Source of the DNA: Hemerocallis citrina
Taxonomy: Eukaryota; Streptophyta; Magnoliopsida; Asparagales; Asphodelaceae
DNA: 64,000 bases
Assembly: GCA_017893485.1 (NCBI GenBank)
Contig: CM030362.1
Coordinates: 32,902,089-32,966,088 of the forward strand
Reading direction: 5' to 3'
The first letter of the stretch is position 1. Each line of letters starts with the position of its first letter. Positions 22,379 through 33,958 of this stretch are shown here, piece by piece. Below the pieces are notes generated by a model. That model searched no databases and was not told the DNA's origin. It saw only the letters and a list, made by a program, of their open reading frames with translations. The translations under genes and the position numbers were made by a program.

Positions 22379-25300
22379 TGTCACCCCCCGCTTCCCAAAA
22401 ATACAGAATACGAGCGCGTGACAAAGTCCAGCGAATGATTTTCATCATTCATGAGCTATAAGATCGACTTAGCATCATAATAAGAATATAACAAAATGTA
22501 AACAACCACGCATGCATAAATAGTTTATTAATCAACAAGAAACAATTGAAACAAATATAATTATCCCAATAATTTCAAAATCTGGAACAAAAGATAAAAC
22601 TCGGGACTATAAGCCCGTTACAAGCTTTAAGTAGTAACAAATGAAATAAACTCAAATACAAGATAATTATAGCAAGTCTTTTTCCCAAACGAAGCCTAGA
22701 ACGTCTGCTCACCAATTCCAGCAGGCAACTCGTCTCCAAAGTTTGCTTGTAAAAATATAAAAAGGAAAAGAATAGAGAAAACAAGACAATGCCCTAGTGC
22801 AAGTTAGAGCCGCAAATAGTAAAACAAGTACAAGAATATGGAACAAGATTTTGAATCAAGAATGTAATAGGGATGTAACAAGTAGTGGAGATTCAAGAAA
22901 TTAGCTAGCAAGAAAGACAACTCGAGTGACAAGGCTGGATAACAAGTACTAGTAGTAAAATAAGTGGCTAGTGAATATGTAATAGTATCAAACATCAAGT
23001 AATAAGTATCACGTGCATGTGTCGAGTAACAAGTAACAAGTCTAATGTGTCAAGTTGTCAAGTACAAGTATCAAGTAGCAAGTGTCAAGTATTATGCTCA
23101 AGTATCAAGTCTCATGTATCATGTCATCAAGTAACAAGTCTCAAGTAGAGTATCAAGTGTGTACAAGTGACAAGTTATTCTTAAGTCTAATGTATAATTC
23201 TATCTAGGTAGCACTTCATGCATCCATAATTTTACTATATGGTTTCTACATACAAATAGTTTCGTTTAGGCCTAGTAGTAGATTTTAAAGGGCAGTGTAC
23301 TCAGGCATCAAGTATCAAGCAAGTATAGTTCATGAATCGGAAAATAAAATAACAAGTTCACGAAATAAGTTCGTGAATCCATTAATAAGTTCAAGAACCA
23401 CACAGTGGGTTCATGAATCCAACTAGTTCATGAGCCAAGTAATGGCTCCATGAATCTATCAAGATACAACAAGTTCATGAACCAAGTATTGAGAAACAAG
23501 GGCCCCCTTCCGAGTACACTTACCTATATTGTCCACTACTATGGTCTTTCCCTCAAACCCTGGCTTATTATTTATTATTATCATCAAGCAAGCATAAAAG
23601 TGTGCAAAACAAGTCAAACAAACATAATCAAAAACATCGGACAAGTCTAGGTTAGGTAGGATATATGTTCGAGGGTCAAAACAAATCAAAGTATCAAGAA
23701 CAACGAGAATTCCAAATCTGGACAGCATGACATTGCTGCACCAAAACTGCGATTCCCGTTGCTACAAGATAGCAAATCTGAATCTGTCAAAAGTTCTAGA
23801 AACTAGACTCCCGCCCGGTTCCAACGCATATAATTAAGGTACATAAAAGTTGTGGTAACATGTGTCAAAACAGCAAACCATACAGCATTTGTGTTCAGCC
23901 AGAATTTGTGAATCTGAATTTATACGTATGAAACAGGGTTGAAATATCATTAATTAATTCTGAGAAAATTAGGGAATGTTCTCTAGGGTTTTCAGTAATA
24001 GCATGCAAAATTTCAAGTCATTTACTTACTGGTAGCATAGTTAAAATAATTGTAAACTAAAGAGGTGCATCAGTTTTTGTGAATCTGCGACTACCGACAC
24101 AGCAGCAGTAAAACTGCGATATCTCCTAGGCCGTAACTCGGAATTCAAAAATTCTGGATGTTATTGGCAATTACACACTTAGGGTTACATTTCATATTCA
24201 GGACTCAAGTTCAGATTTTGGTTTAATCGGGGTCAAAACAGCAAGTAAAGACAAGTACAGCAGCAAGTATGAATTTCTTTTATATACAAGTTGCATGATA
24301 AATGACTATTATGAGTCTAAATTAGTGTGCGATACAATACACATGCATTGGGGATCAAATTAGCAGGTCACATGTATTTATCAACTCTAAAGAATGTAAG
24401 ATCAACACAATACATCACACAATATACGTCTACAAGTCAAGGGTGTCATGTTCAAGTAATTAGGAGATAAAAGGGGTCCAACTAGTTGTAAATATATCAA
24501 CAAAGGGTTGCGACTCTTAAGATTATGGAATCGATGAGGAATAATTTAAGATCAACAAACGATGAGACAAGGAGGAGTCACAACTACTATCTATTTACAG
24601 TATTTTCAATTAAACGCTTGTACTAGAATAATAATTTGTACAAGAAGAATACTTGCCTTAAGGGTGTAGACGATGAATCCGACAGAGGAATAACGGGAAC
24701 GGATCCTGGGCGACAAGCACGATCGGCACGGATCTCAATAATGATCAAGATCAAAATCAAAATCAAGATGATGTTCATGATCGCGATGATCAAAAGAGAT
24801 CCGACGATCGAGATCAAGATCTTGATGATGATGGAGACGATGATCGCGATTGCGATGATCAACGATCAGACGGTCTAGATCCAATGGCTTGGTGATGATC
24901 AAATGGAGGATCGGACGACCAGGATCAAAACCAAGGGGGACATGATCATGATGATCAAGATGATTAGAGAATCGGATGGCCAGGATCAAAAGATCAAGAT
25001 CTGATTGAATGGACGGCCCACAATCGACATGATCAAAACCCATGATTAACCATCAACTCCACAGCTAAGCTTGACGGTTGCATTGCTTCGGTGATGGCGA
25101 GCGGTGCGGCGGGGACCGTGGTGGAACACGGCGACGCTGGGCGGCGGCCATGGCGGCGACGACGGAAGGTCATGGCACAAGGGGCACACGGGTTGCAGGG
25201 AAGGAGAGGGACAACACTGCGGGGATGTTGTCGCTATGGTGAGGCACCAGCGGCCAGGGGGACAGGCGGCGGTGGACTGCAGGGGGAGCTGTCGCAGGTG

Positions 25301-26197
25301 GCTGTGACGAAGGGGAGACATGCTGGTGGGCTGTCGCTGCCGTTGTCTGTGGAGTCACAACAGAGCCCCGCGACTGGGCTACGGCTTCGCGGCATCACCG
25401 CAGCGCGTCGACGAGGTGGTCGCGGTGGCTGGCTGTCGACACCGAGACGGGGAGACCGGGCGGAGGAAAGGTCGACTGCGGGGAGTGCAGAGGGCTGTGA
25501 TCGACGCCGTTGTCGACGGAGGGAGAGAGAGAGAGGAGACGAGCGACAGGCGGGGAGATGAGGCGATGGGAAATGGGTGCAGAGGAAAACGGAAGTCGGG
25601 AGGAAAGATGGGTTGCGGCTGTAGGGTTTAGGAAAAAATAACAGAGGTATATAAATGAAGTAGGATTAGGGTTGTAAACGGGTTAGGGTAAACATGTAAA
25701 TTAATGGGTTTGGGGATAATAACGGGTCCGGAAAATGGTTTAGTTGATGGGTTTTGGGTTTTAAATGAATGGGTATAGGGTTTTAAATCCACTAGGAAAA
25801 TTATAAGGTTTTAGATAATAATAAATCAATAATAATACCATGGTATAAATAAATCAAATAGTATACAAAATCCAATAAGAAAAATAAAATAACTAATATG
25901 ATATAATTTATGAAATAGTATAGTTTACATTACAATATAGAATTTATTTAAACAACTACAAATATAATTTATACATAGAACCAGATTGATAATAACAATA
26001 ATAATAATAATAATAATCTTGATATAAAAATCGTTCGAAAATAACACTAAATACAATTAATGAAAAGTAATGGATTCTAACAGGAGATACAAAAATATTT
26101 TTGAAATAAAACGAATTTAAGAAAACGATTTTTTTTAATAAAGAACCCAACTCAGATTATACACAGAAAATACGGATTTGGGAAAACAGGGATTACA
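22379..26197 (-). mobile_element. Long LTR-type insertion, probably a solo gypsy LTR (3.8 kb)
   Basis: It starts TGTCACCCCCCG and ends GGGATTACA, with a perfect target duplication ATTAC (22374-22378 and 26198-26202), and interrupts the copia A RNase H frame. On the minus strand it begins TGTAATCCC and ends GGGGGGTGACA. It has no PBS or pol. It holds a CAAGTATCAAGT-rich stretch (23000-23180), a GATCAA/GATCAT-rich stretch (24720-25030) and a GC-rich block (25050-25620) that creates spurious Arg- or Pro-rich ORFs. Confidence 0.8.
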
Positions 26198-26202
26198 ATT
26201 AC

Positions 26203-26748
26203 ATCAGATATCCAGCAGTACTAGAAGGCTACAGTGATGCCAACTGGATATCGGACTCCAAGAACTCGAAATCCACAAGTGGGTATGTCTTCACTCTTGG
26301 TGGTGCAGCTGTGTCATAGAAATACTCTAAACAAACGTTACTGGCCAGATCCACCATGGAATCTGAGTTTATTGCTTTAGACAAAGCGGCAAAGGAAGCA
26401 GAGTAGCTTCAAAACTTTTTAGAAGATATTCCCATGTGGAAAAAACCAGTGCCTGCTATATGTGTACACTGTGACAGCCAAATCGACTATAGCAAAGGCA
26501 CTGAGTTTTATGTATAATGGTAAGTTTCGTCATATTAGAAGGCGACACAAAACCATTAGACAACTGCTCTCAAATAGAATAATCTCTATAGAGTATATAA
26601 AATTGGCCGACAACCTAGCATATCCATTTACTAAAGGTTTGACACGAGAGCAAGTTGTGAGATCATCAAGAGGAATGTGTTTAAAGTCTATGACGAAAGA
26701 GGATACTTGTTGGAAATCCTACCTGGGAATTGGAGATCCCAAGATCTA
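26203..26748 (+). pseudogene. Copia A RNase H remnant
   Basis: Continues the pol frame after the insertion: [18 protein letters not shown], then STMESEFIALDKA, HCDSQSTIAKA and the C-terminal NLAYPFTKGLTREQV. Stops interrupt it near 26319 and 26403. It matches the RNase H end of Ty1/copia polyproteins. Confidence 0.88.
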
Positions 26749-27306
26749 GGTTCAAGAGGAGAACTAAATCTTGTTGAATCGACGTGAGCACTGAGAGATT
26801 AAAATCTAGTACCCACTCTTAGGATGATAAAACAATACTGCCTGCAAAGGGTTAGGATAAGCTTGACTTTTAATGATTCTCATAGCTTTGAAATAAAAGT
26901 AGGGTAAGGCGGGATACTCTTTATGGGCAATCACCTTGTGAGTGTGAAATGGGGTCGTTTCTAGGAGAATGAAGAGAGGCTACATTCTCCAAGTTCACTC
27001 ACAATTAATCAGGATTGTTCAAGGCCAAAATAAACACAGCAAGAGAACCTAGTTCTGTGAGGAGATGAAACTGTGTGATAGTTATTGTCTAGGTTCACAT
27101 CAAAGCCCACGTAGTTCAAGACATCATGTTCACTAACTGGTCAAGTGAATCCAATGGCTACTCACTAAGCGTGGTTCAAAGTTGAAAAATTACTACCATT
27201 CCTGATGCAGTGATTTTCCGACTGTACTCTCAGAGTCTTTTCTGTCATGTCTTTTTCTGTCGTGCCTGGAATGCATAGTCTGGTAATTTCCATTCATGTG
27301 GGGGAC
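26749..27306 (+). other. Copia A 3' untranslated region and polypurine tract
   Basis: Non-coding DNA between RNase H and the 3' LTR, ending in the G-rich tract ATGTGGGGGAC (about 27296-27306). Confidence 0.75.
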
Positions 27307-28221
27307 TATTGAAATTTTTGGCATATTTTCTGGGCCGGATTCCGGTGGAATCCGGCCACCGGCGATGCCAGAAAGTGATTGGATTACGTTCCTCTCGTCG
27401 AGTACTACTCCGTAATGTACTCATTTGCCAGAAACGGTTTCCGTATGAATGAGAAATGTAGATCCAAAGTTGGGTACTCGAAATGTACTAACTTGGGAAT
27501 TTGGAGAAAATGGATAGTCCCATATCGGAAGATAAGAAAGAAATCTCTAGTATATAAGTTAAAGAAATGGACTAAAGGACGTAGCCCTGGGGTTACTACT
27601 AACGTGTAGTGGAGAGAGGACCTAGCCAAAATTACAAACACACGCGACTCCGGCTCCGACCCCGGCCCGGTTTGGCTTAGCTTGGCCTACAATAATTTTT
27701 TGCCCCGCTCGAATTTTTTCGCTGGATCTAGTTTTTGAGGCGTTTGAAATTCTGTAACTGGTGCCATTATTCTATAACAACATAATAATGGATCCATCAG
27801 TTATGTTTTTTGAGTCATTACTCTGCTGTTATAGAGCAATGGACAATTACTCTGCTGTTACAGAGTAATGGATCCATGATCCATCAGTTACGCCCTCATC
27901 ACCTATAAGACCCTGCAATTTTGTCTGTTAGAGACATAGATTTTTGCACTTCATAATCTTCTTCTTCTTCTTCCTCTAAGTCAGAGAGTACAATACAGCT
28001 ACTAGTTCGCTGATGTCTCTGATGAAAGGTAATATACAGTTATATCCTGGGAGGCAATTCGTCAACTACCGTTACACTACGGAACGAATTTTGCTTTAAG
28101 GACAGAGATCTTAATCTCGACTCTGTATTAAAGTGTCTAGTTTGTTCTTTCATTCCTGTAATTGTAGTTCTTCACAAACATTGTTAGGAATTTCCTATTT
28201 TATGATGTTCGAGTTCTAACA
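27307..28221 (+). repeat. Copia A 3' LTR, uninterrupted
   Basis: About 915 bp, matching the two halves of the 5' LTR. The position equivalent to the CACTA insertion (GAGTCATTACTCTGC, 27812-27826) has one ATT, so it is the empty site. A roughly 30-bp segment with ATTACTCTGCTGTTA is duplicated at 27817-27875, which the 5' LTR lacks. Confidence 0.92.
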
Positions 28222-30169
28222 TTACAAGAAAATTATTTTCATTGAATGACCAATCATTACGTGTTATATATAGGTGATTGTATCCTAAGAATGCTATGAA
28301 TTTGGTTCATCGAATGCAGCTTAATCTGGAGGGGTAGGGTCGTAGATGAATGCAGCTTAATCTGGAGGGGTATGTGTTCATTACAAGATTCATTTAAGAG
28401 TTGTAGAAATATATGTCCAAAGTTTGTTTAACATTATTAATAATTTTTCCTTAAATTTGTGTCTATTTATGTGATTATTCGCTTCATCTATAGCTATGAA
28501 TTTGTTCGTTTGTAATTAAATCTTGAGAAAAGAAAATTCACATCTTTTAGTGGGATGGCTATGCTTCTTTTCTGCTTAATTTTGTGTGCACTAATATATA
28601 TTACAAAAATTAAAAGTGCTTGAATTACTAATAAAAATCTAGTGATTAATAAGATTTGGTTGAGGGATAACTTAAACAGCTCAACAAATTAAACCACATT
28701 TCACAAAATCTAGTGTTCTTTGCTGATGTTTATTCTTTTCCATTTCAGGCCAAAATCTAGTGTTCAATGCCGATGGGTTCGATTCGTTTATTATTAACAA
28801 TTCTTTGTGATTTTCCTCTCTTTTGATCTTCATTCATTTCCAGATGCCCCTGAGAAATTCCCTGAAGTCATTCTTGGAGCCTGCTTCTTCTCTGTCACAT
28901 AATTTGTTCATTGGTTGACTTTGATATGGTGCAAAAGTTGGATTGTTCCTACCCTTTTCTTTCTCTTTTTTTTAAGGCAAGCAACAGCTTGTAGCTAGTT
29001 TTATTGACCTGTGCCCATTCTACTTTAGTTAGGTTAGAAAATGTTTAGGAACTAATGTGGATGTGTAGGAAACTAATGCTAATGACTCTACTGTCAAAAG
29101 GATTATCTGTTACTTTTTGTACAAATTTGTGAAGGCATATTATCTACATTTTTAGATATTGGATGACTAGAAACTCATGTGGAATCTGAATCCTCACTAT
29201 CAAACTTAATCATTTCTAATCTCATCTTCTTTTCTCATCTTCATTCATATTCAATTATTCATCTAGGAGTCAAAAATGAATGAAGCCTGGAAGATAGAAC
29301 TGAAAATTTTAAACCTATGAGTAAATTTATAATTGTTTTATAATGAAGGAGATTGAAGCTGGCAGAATTAGAGTGTAAATATAAATAATTCTTTTATGCA
29401 AACTGATTTGGCTGATTTCCTTGAGGATGGTTGGTTGTCACAGTAATGTTACATGTATATATACTAGGAGAGTAATTAATATTTTTAGATATTATATTAG
29501 ATATTTAGTCCCATATTGAAAAATGTATTAGTTTAGTATTTGCTTCCCTCCTATATATATAGAAAACATTGTAGTCAATTATAATCAATCCAATAAAATC
29601 TTTTCCCAATATCTCTGTTAACTTTATCAAATATAATAAAGGGTACTTAACCTTGTAGGTGACTGATTCACAAAGCTATTATGAGGAAACTATTTATTCT
29701 GTGGTTTGTGATGATTCTATATATAATTAATACCTTGAACCTTCCCTTCTTTGAAATTGCTGTAACCATGCTCTATCATGTTGTCTCTTATATTTTGACT
29801 GAAGTTGCTGTAATTCTTCCAGATTAAGAATCAGGAAGAGGATAAAACAGTTTCTATAGAAAATTGATATTTACTATATCAACTATCTATAAAGCAGTTA
29901 GTTTTCACAATGAATGAGATTGCAGTGTAAGAAGTTGGATGTCATTGTAGAAGAAAGACTCAAGAATCCAGCTTCAGTAATAAACAAAATAGAGATAAAT
30001 CCTATTGAATTCAACACAGACAAATTAATCTTCTTTACATATCCATTCTTCAGAAGAAGCCTGTTGCATTCTTCTAAATTAATTACAACTCTTTTTTTTG
30101 TGTATAGAATTAATATAAGAGTACAATAACAGGAATGCTGATCCTCCCTAGGCCTGTTAATAGAACTAA
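28222..30169. other. AT-rich intergenic DNA
   Basis: The second TTACA target copy is at 28222-28226. A GAATGCAGCTTAATCTGGAGGGGTA segment is repeated at 28314 and 28350. Around 29446-29640, text such as AGTCCCATATTGAAAAATG, CTATATATATAGAA and AATCAATCCAATAAAAT resembles a decayed copia solo LTR, without clear ends. No gene recognised. Confidence 0.5.
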
Positions 30170-31138
30170 TTAAAAAACCATTTCAGTAGTCTTCATTCTA
30201 TCCGTCCCCGAAAGCACCAACCTGTCGTGATAAACCTCAACATGCCCATATGAATTAGACCCAGGAGGGCACTCTAACGCAGCCTCCAAAACTCTATGAT
30301 GAATCCCATGACCATCAACTGAATAGCCGCCTTTATGTTCATGTCCAGAAAAACAAGCTTTTACTACATTATACCTGTGTATAATTCGCAGCACCTCGTC
30401 GTAGTTCCATGGCAATGCCTCTGGGGTTGCTGCACTAGGTTCAAGAGGCTGATGACTGCATATTATCACCTTCTGATTCCTCTTCTCTGACTCCCGGAGA
30501 ACCCCGTCTAGCCAATCTAACTGCTTCTCCCCGAAAGCACCATTGAACATCACAAATCTCCTGTCGAGCCCCGCCAGCCCAGTTGGGTTGTTTTTGTTGA
30601 TATTCGGATTCTTTAACTGTAAGAGTTTCATAGCTGAGGATGTAATTGGGTGATCCTTAGGCCAACCAATAGCGCTGATTTCATAGGAATCCAGGACCAC
30701 GATTCGGAATTCTGGAACTGGAGAGAATTCGTAGTATGCAATATTGTCTTTGTCAGATGAGGGAATGTTGAATAGAGAGATGAGTTTATCGCGAGGAAGG
30801 TTGTAGAGGCAGTGGTTGCCGATTAAGTGGTAGACCGGGCCGTTGAACTTTTGGAATAAGCTGACTAGTTTTTCGACTGTTATTTGAGACAGTGATTTGG
30901 GGCATTGGCCGTCGACAATGTCACCCAGGTTGATTACAAAGTTGAGGTGCAAGTTGTTGGTGGCCGTGTTGTTCCAGCTACTGACTGCCCTTTCAAGGAT
31001 CTGGAGGCTGTGCTGATAATAGCGAGGGATGCCACGGAACGAGAATCCATCGGGGATGTCAGCATACTGGACGTCTGAGATTACTCCGAAAGAGAAAAGA
31101 GGTTTCTTGTTGTTGGTTGCACTTCCATTACAAGTCAT
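30170..31138 (-). CDS. Mn-dependent ADP-ribose/CDP-alcohol diphosphatase
   Basis: A 322-codon metallophosphoesterase. The family hydrolyses ADP-ribose, IDP-ribose, CDP-choline/glycerol and related compounds to nucleoside monophosphates, using Mn2+. Calcineurin-like motifs appear in order: DVQYAD (D22), GDIVDG, GNH (HLIGNHCLYN), SHQP and GHEHKGG, all expected metal ligands. The length fits the family. The open frame reaches 31162, but the first in-frame ATG is 31138 (MTCNGSATNNKK), which aligns with family N-termini; the upstream codon is TTG. Single exon. A CAG at about 31168-31170 could be a 5' UTR splice acceptor. No signal peptide, so probably cytosolic. Confidence 0.93.
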   Translation of the reverse strand: MTCNGSATNNKKPLFSFGVISDVQYADIPDGFSFRGIPRYYQHSLQILERAVSSWNNTATNNLHLNFVINLGDIVDGQCPKSLSQITVEKLVSLFQKFNGPVYHLIGNHCLYNLPRDKLISLFNIPSSDKDNIAYYEFSPVPEFRIVVLDSYEISAIGWPKDHPITSSAMKLLQLKNPNINKNNPTGLAGLDRRFVMFNGAFGEKQLDWLDGVLRESEKRNQKVIICSHQPLEPSAATPEALPWNYDEVLRIIHRYNVVKACFSGHEHKGGYSVDGHGIHHRVLEAALECPPGSNSYGHVEVYHDRLVLSGTDRMKTTEMVF

Positions 31139-31223
31139 CTTACTTGCCAAAGAGAACTCCAATTGATCAGAAACTGATCAAGATAAAAGAAACTTTTTTA
31201 GTTATATATCAAAAATTTGATCT

Positions 31224-31628
31224 TCAAACATATGTATAAGAATTCATCCAAGTATGGTGAAAATAAGTATATGATAACTTACAATGTCTGATTATGCTTT
31301 TCAACTCGGGACTGTCATACATTGTAAAATTCATAAACAAGTTATAATTAAACAAAGTTACAGAGCATTTCATAACAACATCAGAACAAAACTTGTTGCC
31401 GAATGTTAAAAAATTATCGCCATTGAAGTAAATGCAATAAGAATACATGGAAGTGTTCAAGATTGGATCAATGATCTCACCCATCGTATTGCAACTTCTC
31501 ATTGTTCTAACGTAATCTATGTCAAGGTTAGGTGCCGCCACAAGGGCACAATTAGCCGTCTTAGCTATTGACGAAAAGAAAAGAAAAGAAAAAAGCAATA
31601 AATTGCAGAAAAAGAAAACTAAATGCAT
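31224..31628 (-). CDS. Small secreted cysteine-containing protein, unknown
   Basis: A 134-codon frame starting at ATG 31628. The frame is open further upstream, but only from a GTG. The ATG fits because it begins a clear signal peptide (MHLVFFFCNLLLFSFLFFSS, cleavage probably near AKTANCA) and lies about 100 nt downstream of a TATATA box. The mature part has five further cysteines in RSCNT, SYCIY, KFCSD, MKCSV and RHCKL contexts, and possible N-glycosylation sites. No family recognised. The stop lies only 85 bp upstream of the ADPRibase ATG, so it may instead be a 5' exon or an overlapping transcript. Confidence 0.5.
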   Translation of the reverse strand: MHLVFFFCNLLLFSFLFFSSIAKTANCALVAAPNLDIDYVRTMRSCNTMGEIIDPILNTSMYSYCIYFNGDNFLTFGNKFCSDVVMKCSVTLFNYNLFMNFTMYDSPELKSIIRHCKLSYTYFHHTWMNSYTYV

Positions 31629-31729
31629 GTTCAAAGAAGGGATATAATTAAATTCCAAAATACTCTCAATAGTAATGGTTTTGCAATGAAAAGATCGATG
31701 CCTCACAATACTCTCACTAACCCCTTGTA

Positions 31730-31737
31730 CTATATAT
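31730..31737 (-). promoter_or_regulatory. Putative TATA box
   Basis: ATATATAG on the minus strand, about 100 bp upstream of ATG 31628. It would give a start of transcription near 31700 and a leader of about 70 nt. Confidence 0.5.
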
Positions 31738-32773
31738 CTTCAAGAGAGTGGTTGGTCATTTGTTTTCCATTTCTCATATATGCATCACACGCATGACCCT
31801 TTAACAACATACTAATTAATCATTTGTACTTTACTTGCAACTTCATGCATTATTATTTGTAATCACAAAGTATTCATGCTAGATCACATGTTAATTAACA
31901 ACAAAAAATAATTAATGAGGGTCATATACATTGTACTTGCTTTCCCAATTGGAAAACTAGCAAGATTAGATTATTAATTTTAAGTATTTTTTTTAATCTC
32001 TTCAAAACCCTTATCGTACGGAAGTTTGTGTTGTGATTTACAATCAAACAGAAAAAGAGTCTTCTTCAATATCGCTTTTTCCTAGGTTTCATGATTCTTC
32101 TCCAATGGTTAAAAAAAATATTCCAACAATTAAATATTGTATTTCGAGCTAATTTTTCTTCGCAGAGAAAAATTAAGGAAAATAAACACAATGTTTTTAT
32201 TGTGATTACAAACACAAAAATCTAATGAAAATGAATATGAAAATTATGAAGGGATAACTAACCCTCTTGTTACACCGAAAATGGTATCGAATGAGAGATT
32301 CAAGATTGAGAAGGAGAGAAGGAGAGTATCGTCGATTCTCTCTCCTTCTCTCTCTGTATAACTATCTTATGATTTCTCCTTCTCCTTCTCCTTCTCCTTC
32401 TCCGTGTTGTTGTTGGTGTTGTTGGTGGTGGTGTTGTTTAGATGGAGATATTAGGGTTAGCGTTTGAAGAGGCGTAGATGCATTTGAATGCAACCAATAG
32501 ATTGTTTGTTAGGGTTGGTTTTATTGTAGGGGGGCTACGCTGACCTTTTATACCATTTTTTTTCAGTTAATTAATTGCCTAGTTCTTAAGTCAACCTATT
32601 TGTGTGCATGATACGTATGCCCTAGGCATGCATATAAGGATAGTGAAGCTTTAATCCTAAAATATGTTAAATATTTCATGTTTATGGATAATCATGACTA
32701 CTCTCCAATTAAAATTTCCCCAAACAGAAATAAGAGACATACATATATTTTACAGCTCTTTAGTTATCAAAAA
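31738..32773. other. Intergenic DNA with CT/GTT simple repeats
   Basis: AT-rich. At 32335-32440 it holds CTTCTC and TGTTGTTGG simple repeats. On the minus strand, 32260-32310 (TCTCAATCTTGAATCTCTC then GGTGTAAC) resembles the exon end at 34237-34270, suggesting a decayed duplicate. Confidence 0.4.
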
Positions 32774-33185
32774 CTAGTAACTGCACTGCGATAATCGCAG
32801 TTCTAATTAATTTTTTTATATGTGGTAAATAACAAGACGTAATCTGATATCGAACCTGAAATCTGCCTTTACTCATCACATATTCTTTACAAATTACCCA
32901 TGTCCCTCCCTCCTTCTCATTCGACTTACCAACAATGACACCGGGTTGAGGACAGTTGCACAAACTTTTAATTTATATGAGTCACACTTTTGTAAATAAT
33001 TATGTCGTAAATAAATTGAAACTTTGAGAGTATTATAATAACTAACAACTATTGAGTAAATAAATAGTTAATATAACTCTCACTTAAAAAATAAATGATT
33101 GAGATTAGATGGTTGAATGAATTTCTACAAATTACAAGTTGTCCACAAATGACAATCCCCAACTCTCCCATTATAATATTATAGA
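32774..33185 (-). mobile_element. Helitron-like non-autonomous element
   Basis: On the minus strand it begins TCTATAATATTATAATGGGA (33185) and ends with the hairpin CTGCGATTATCGCAG, a short spacer and CTAG (32774), followed by T. Both termini fit plant Helitrons. No coding capacity. Confidence 0.55.
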
Positions 33186-33872
33186 CTAGAAATAGGAGAT
33201 GAGAGATGAAAAGGAGAAAGGGGGAAAATTTTTAACTAATAAAAATCAAGCATTAACTAAAGATTTTTTTAAAAACTTTTTGGTAACATCATTCTTTTAA
33301 CAAAAAGATAATTATTCGAAAACTTATACAGATCCGAAATTATTTCCCTTTATTTATTAAGCTTAATTAGATTAATCCAAATTCACTTGTATTTGACGAA
33401 TAAGCTACAAATCTAAACTGTTTGGAGCGTTTTGATGCATATACTGGATAACAAGGCATGGTATGGCCGTTGACTATTAATAAAGCGTGGAAGATGATTG
33501 TAAACTTGAGGGTGGGTTAAAGTCAAGGCAAGAACTTGGACCTTCTACTATAGTATTATGTTTTCGCTTCTAATTAGATAGATATTTTGATGTAAATATT
33601 TCATTGTTTAATTATATGAAGAAACTACAACATCTTGATATTTTACCAACAAACACTCAATTTATTGTATGACATATTCAATCCCTGACTAGTACCCTTT
33701 AAGAAAGCATAAACCAAAAAGGAAAGGAAATCACTCGATACCTTACGACAGTCACAATAGCTAAATATTGAAAATAATGATGGATATACACATGATTCAT
33801 CTGTACGTAAAAAGAATCAAATCAAATACTTCACCAGGAGAAAAAAAAAAAAATTAATAATAATATTAATAA

Positions 33873-33875
<3 letters not shown>
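33186..33875. other. AT-rich intergenic DNA
   Basis: No ORF, repeat or motif recognised. Confidence 0.5.

Positions 33876-33946
<71 letters not shown>
33876..33946. repeat. (TA)n microsatellite
   Basis: About 35 uninterrupted TA dinucleotides. Confidence 0.98.
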
Positions 33947-33949
<3 letters not shown>

Positions 33950-33958
33950 TCCGCCTTA

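Larger units (their letters stand above)
1980..28221 (+). mobile_element. Ty1/copia retrotransposon A, old, host of nested insertions
   Basis: The element is bounded by related LTRs (1980-13050 once the CACTA is removed, and 27307-28221) and by a perfect 5-bp target duplication TTACA (1975-1979 and 28222-28226). The order is LTR, gag, zinc knuckle, protease, integrase, RT, RNase H, LTR, as in Ty1/copia (TNT1-like). Removing the CACTA, LINE and two long LTR-like insertions leaves about 6.6 kb. Coding regions carry many in-frame stops, so the element is dead. It is the oldest layer of the nest. Confidence 0.92.

Noticed and set aside
24623..25043. His/Asp- and Ile-rich ORFs
   Set aside because: Products of the GATCAA/GATCAT simple repeat in both strands.
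25091..25631. Overlapping Arg/Gly-rich ORFs up to 156 codons
   Set aside because: They lie in a GC-rich block inside the 3.8-kb LTR-type insertion, occur in several frames on both strands, and match no family.
16432..26197. CRISPR-like or satellite arrays in the repeated sections
   Set aside because: The repeats are degenerate, unevenly spaced and inside LTR-type insertions with target duplications in a plant genome.
28855..28905. Short open stretch (PEKFPEVILGACFFS) after a TTTCCAG
   Set aside because: Too short, no partner exon, no family recognised.
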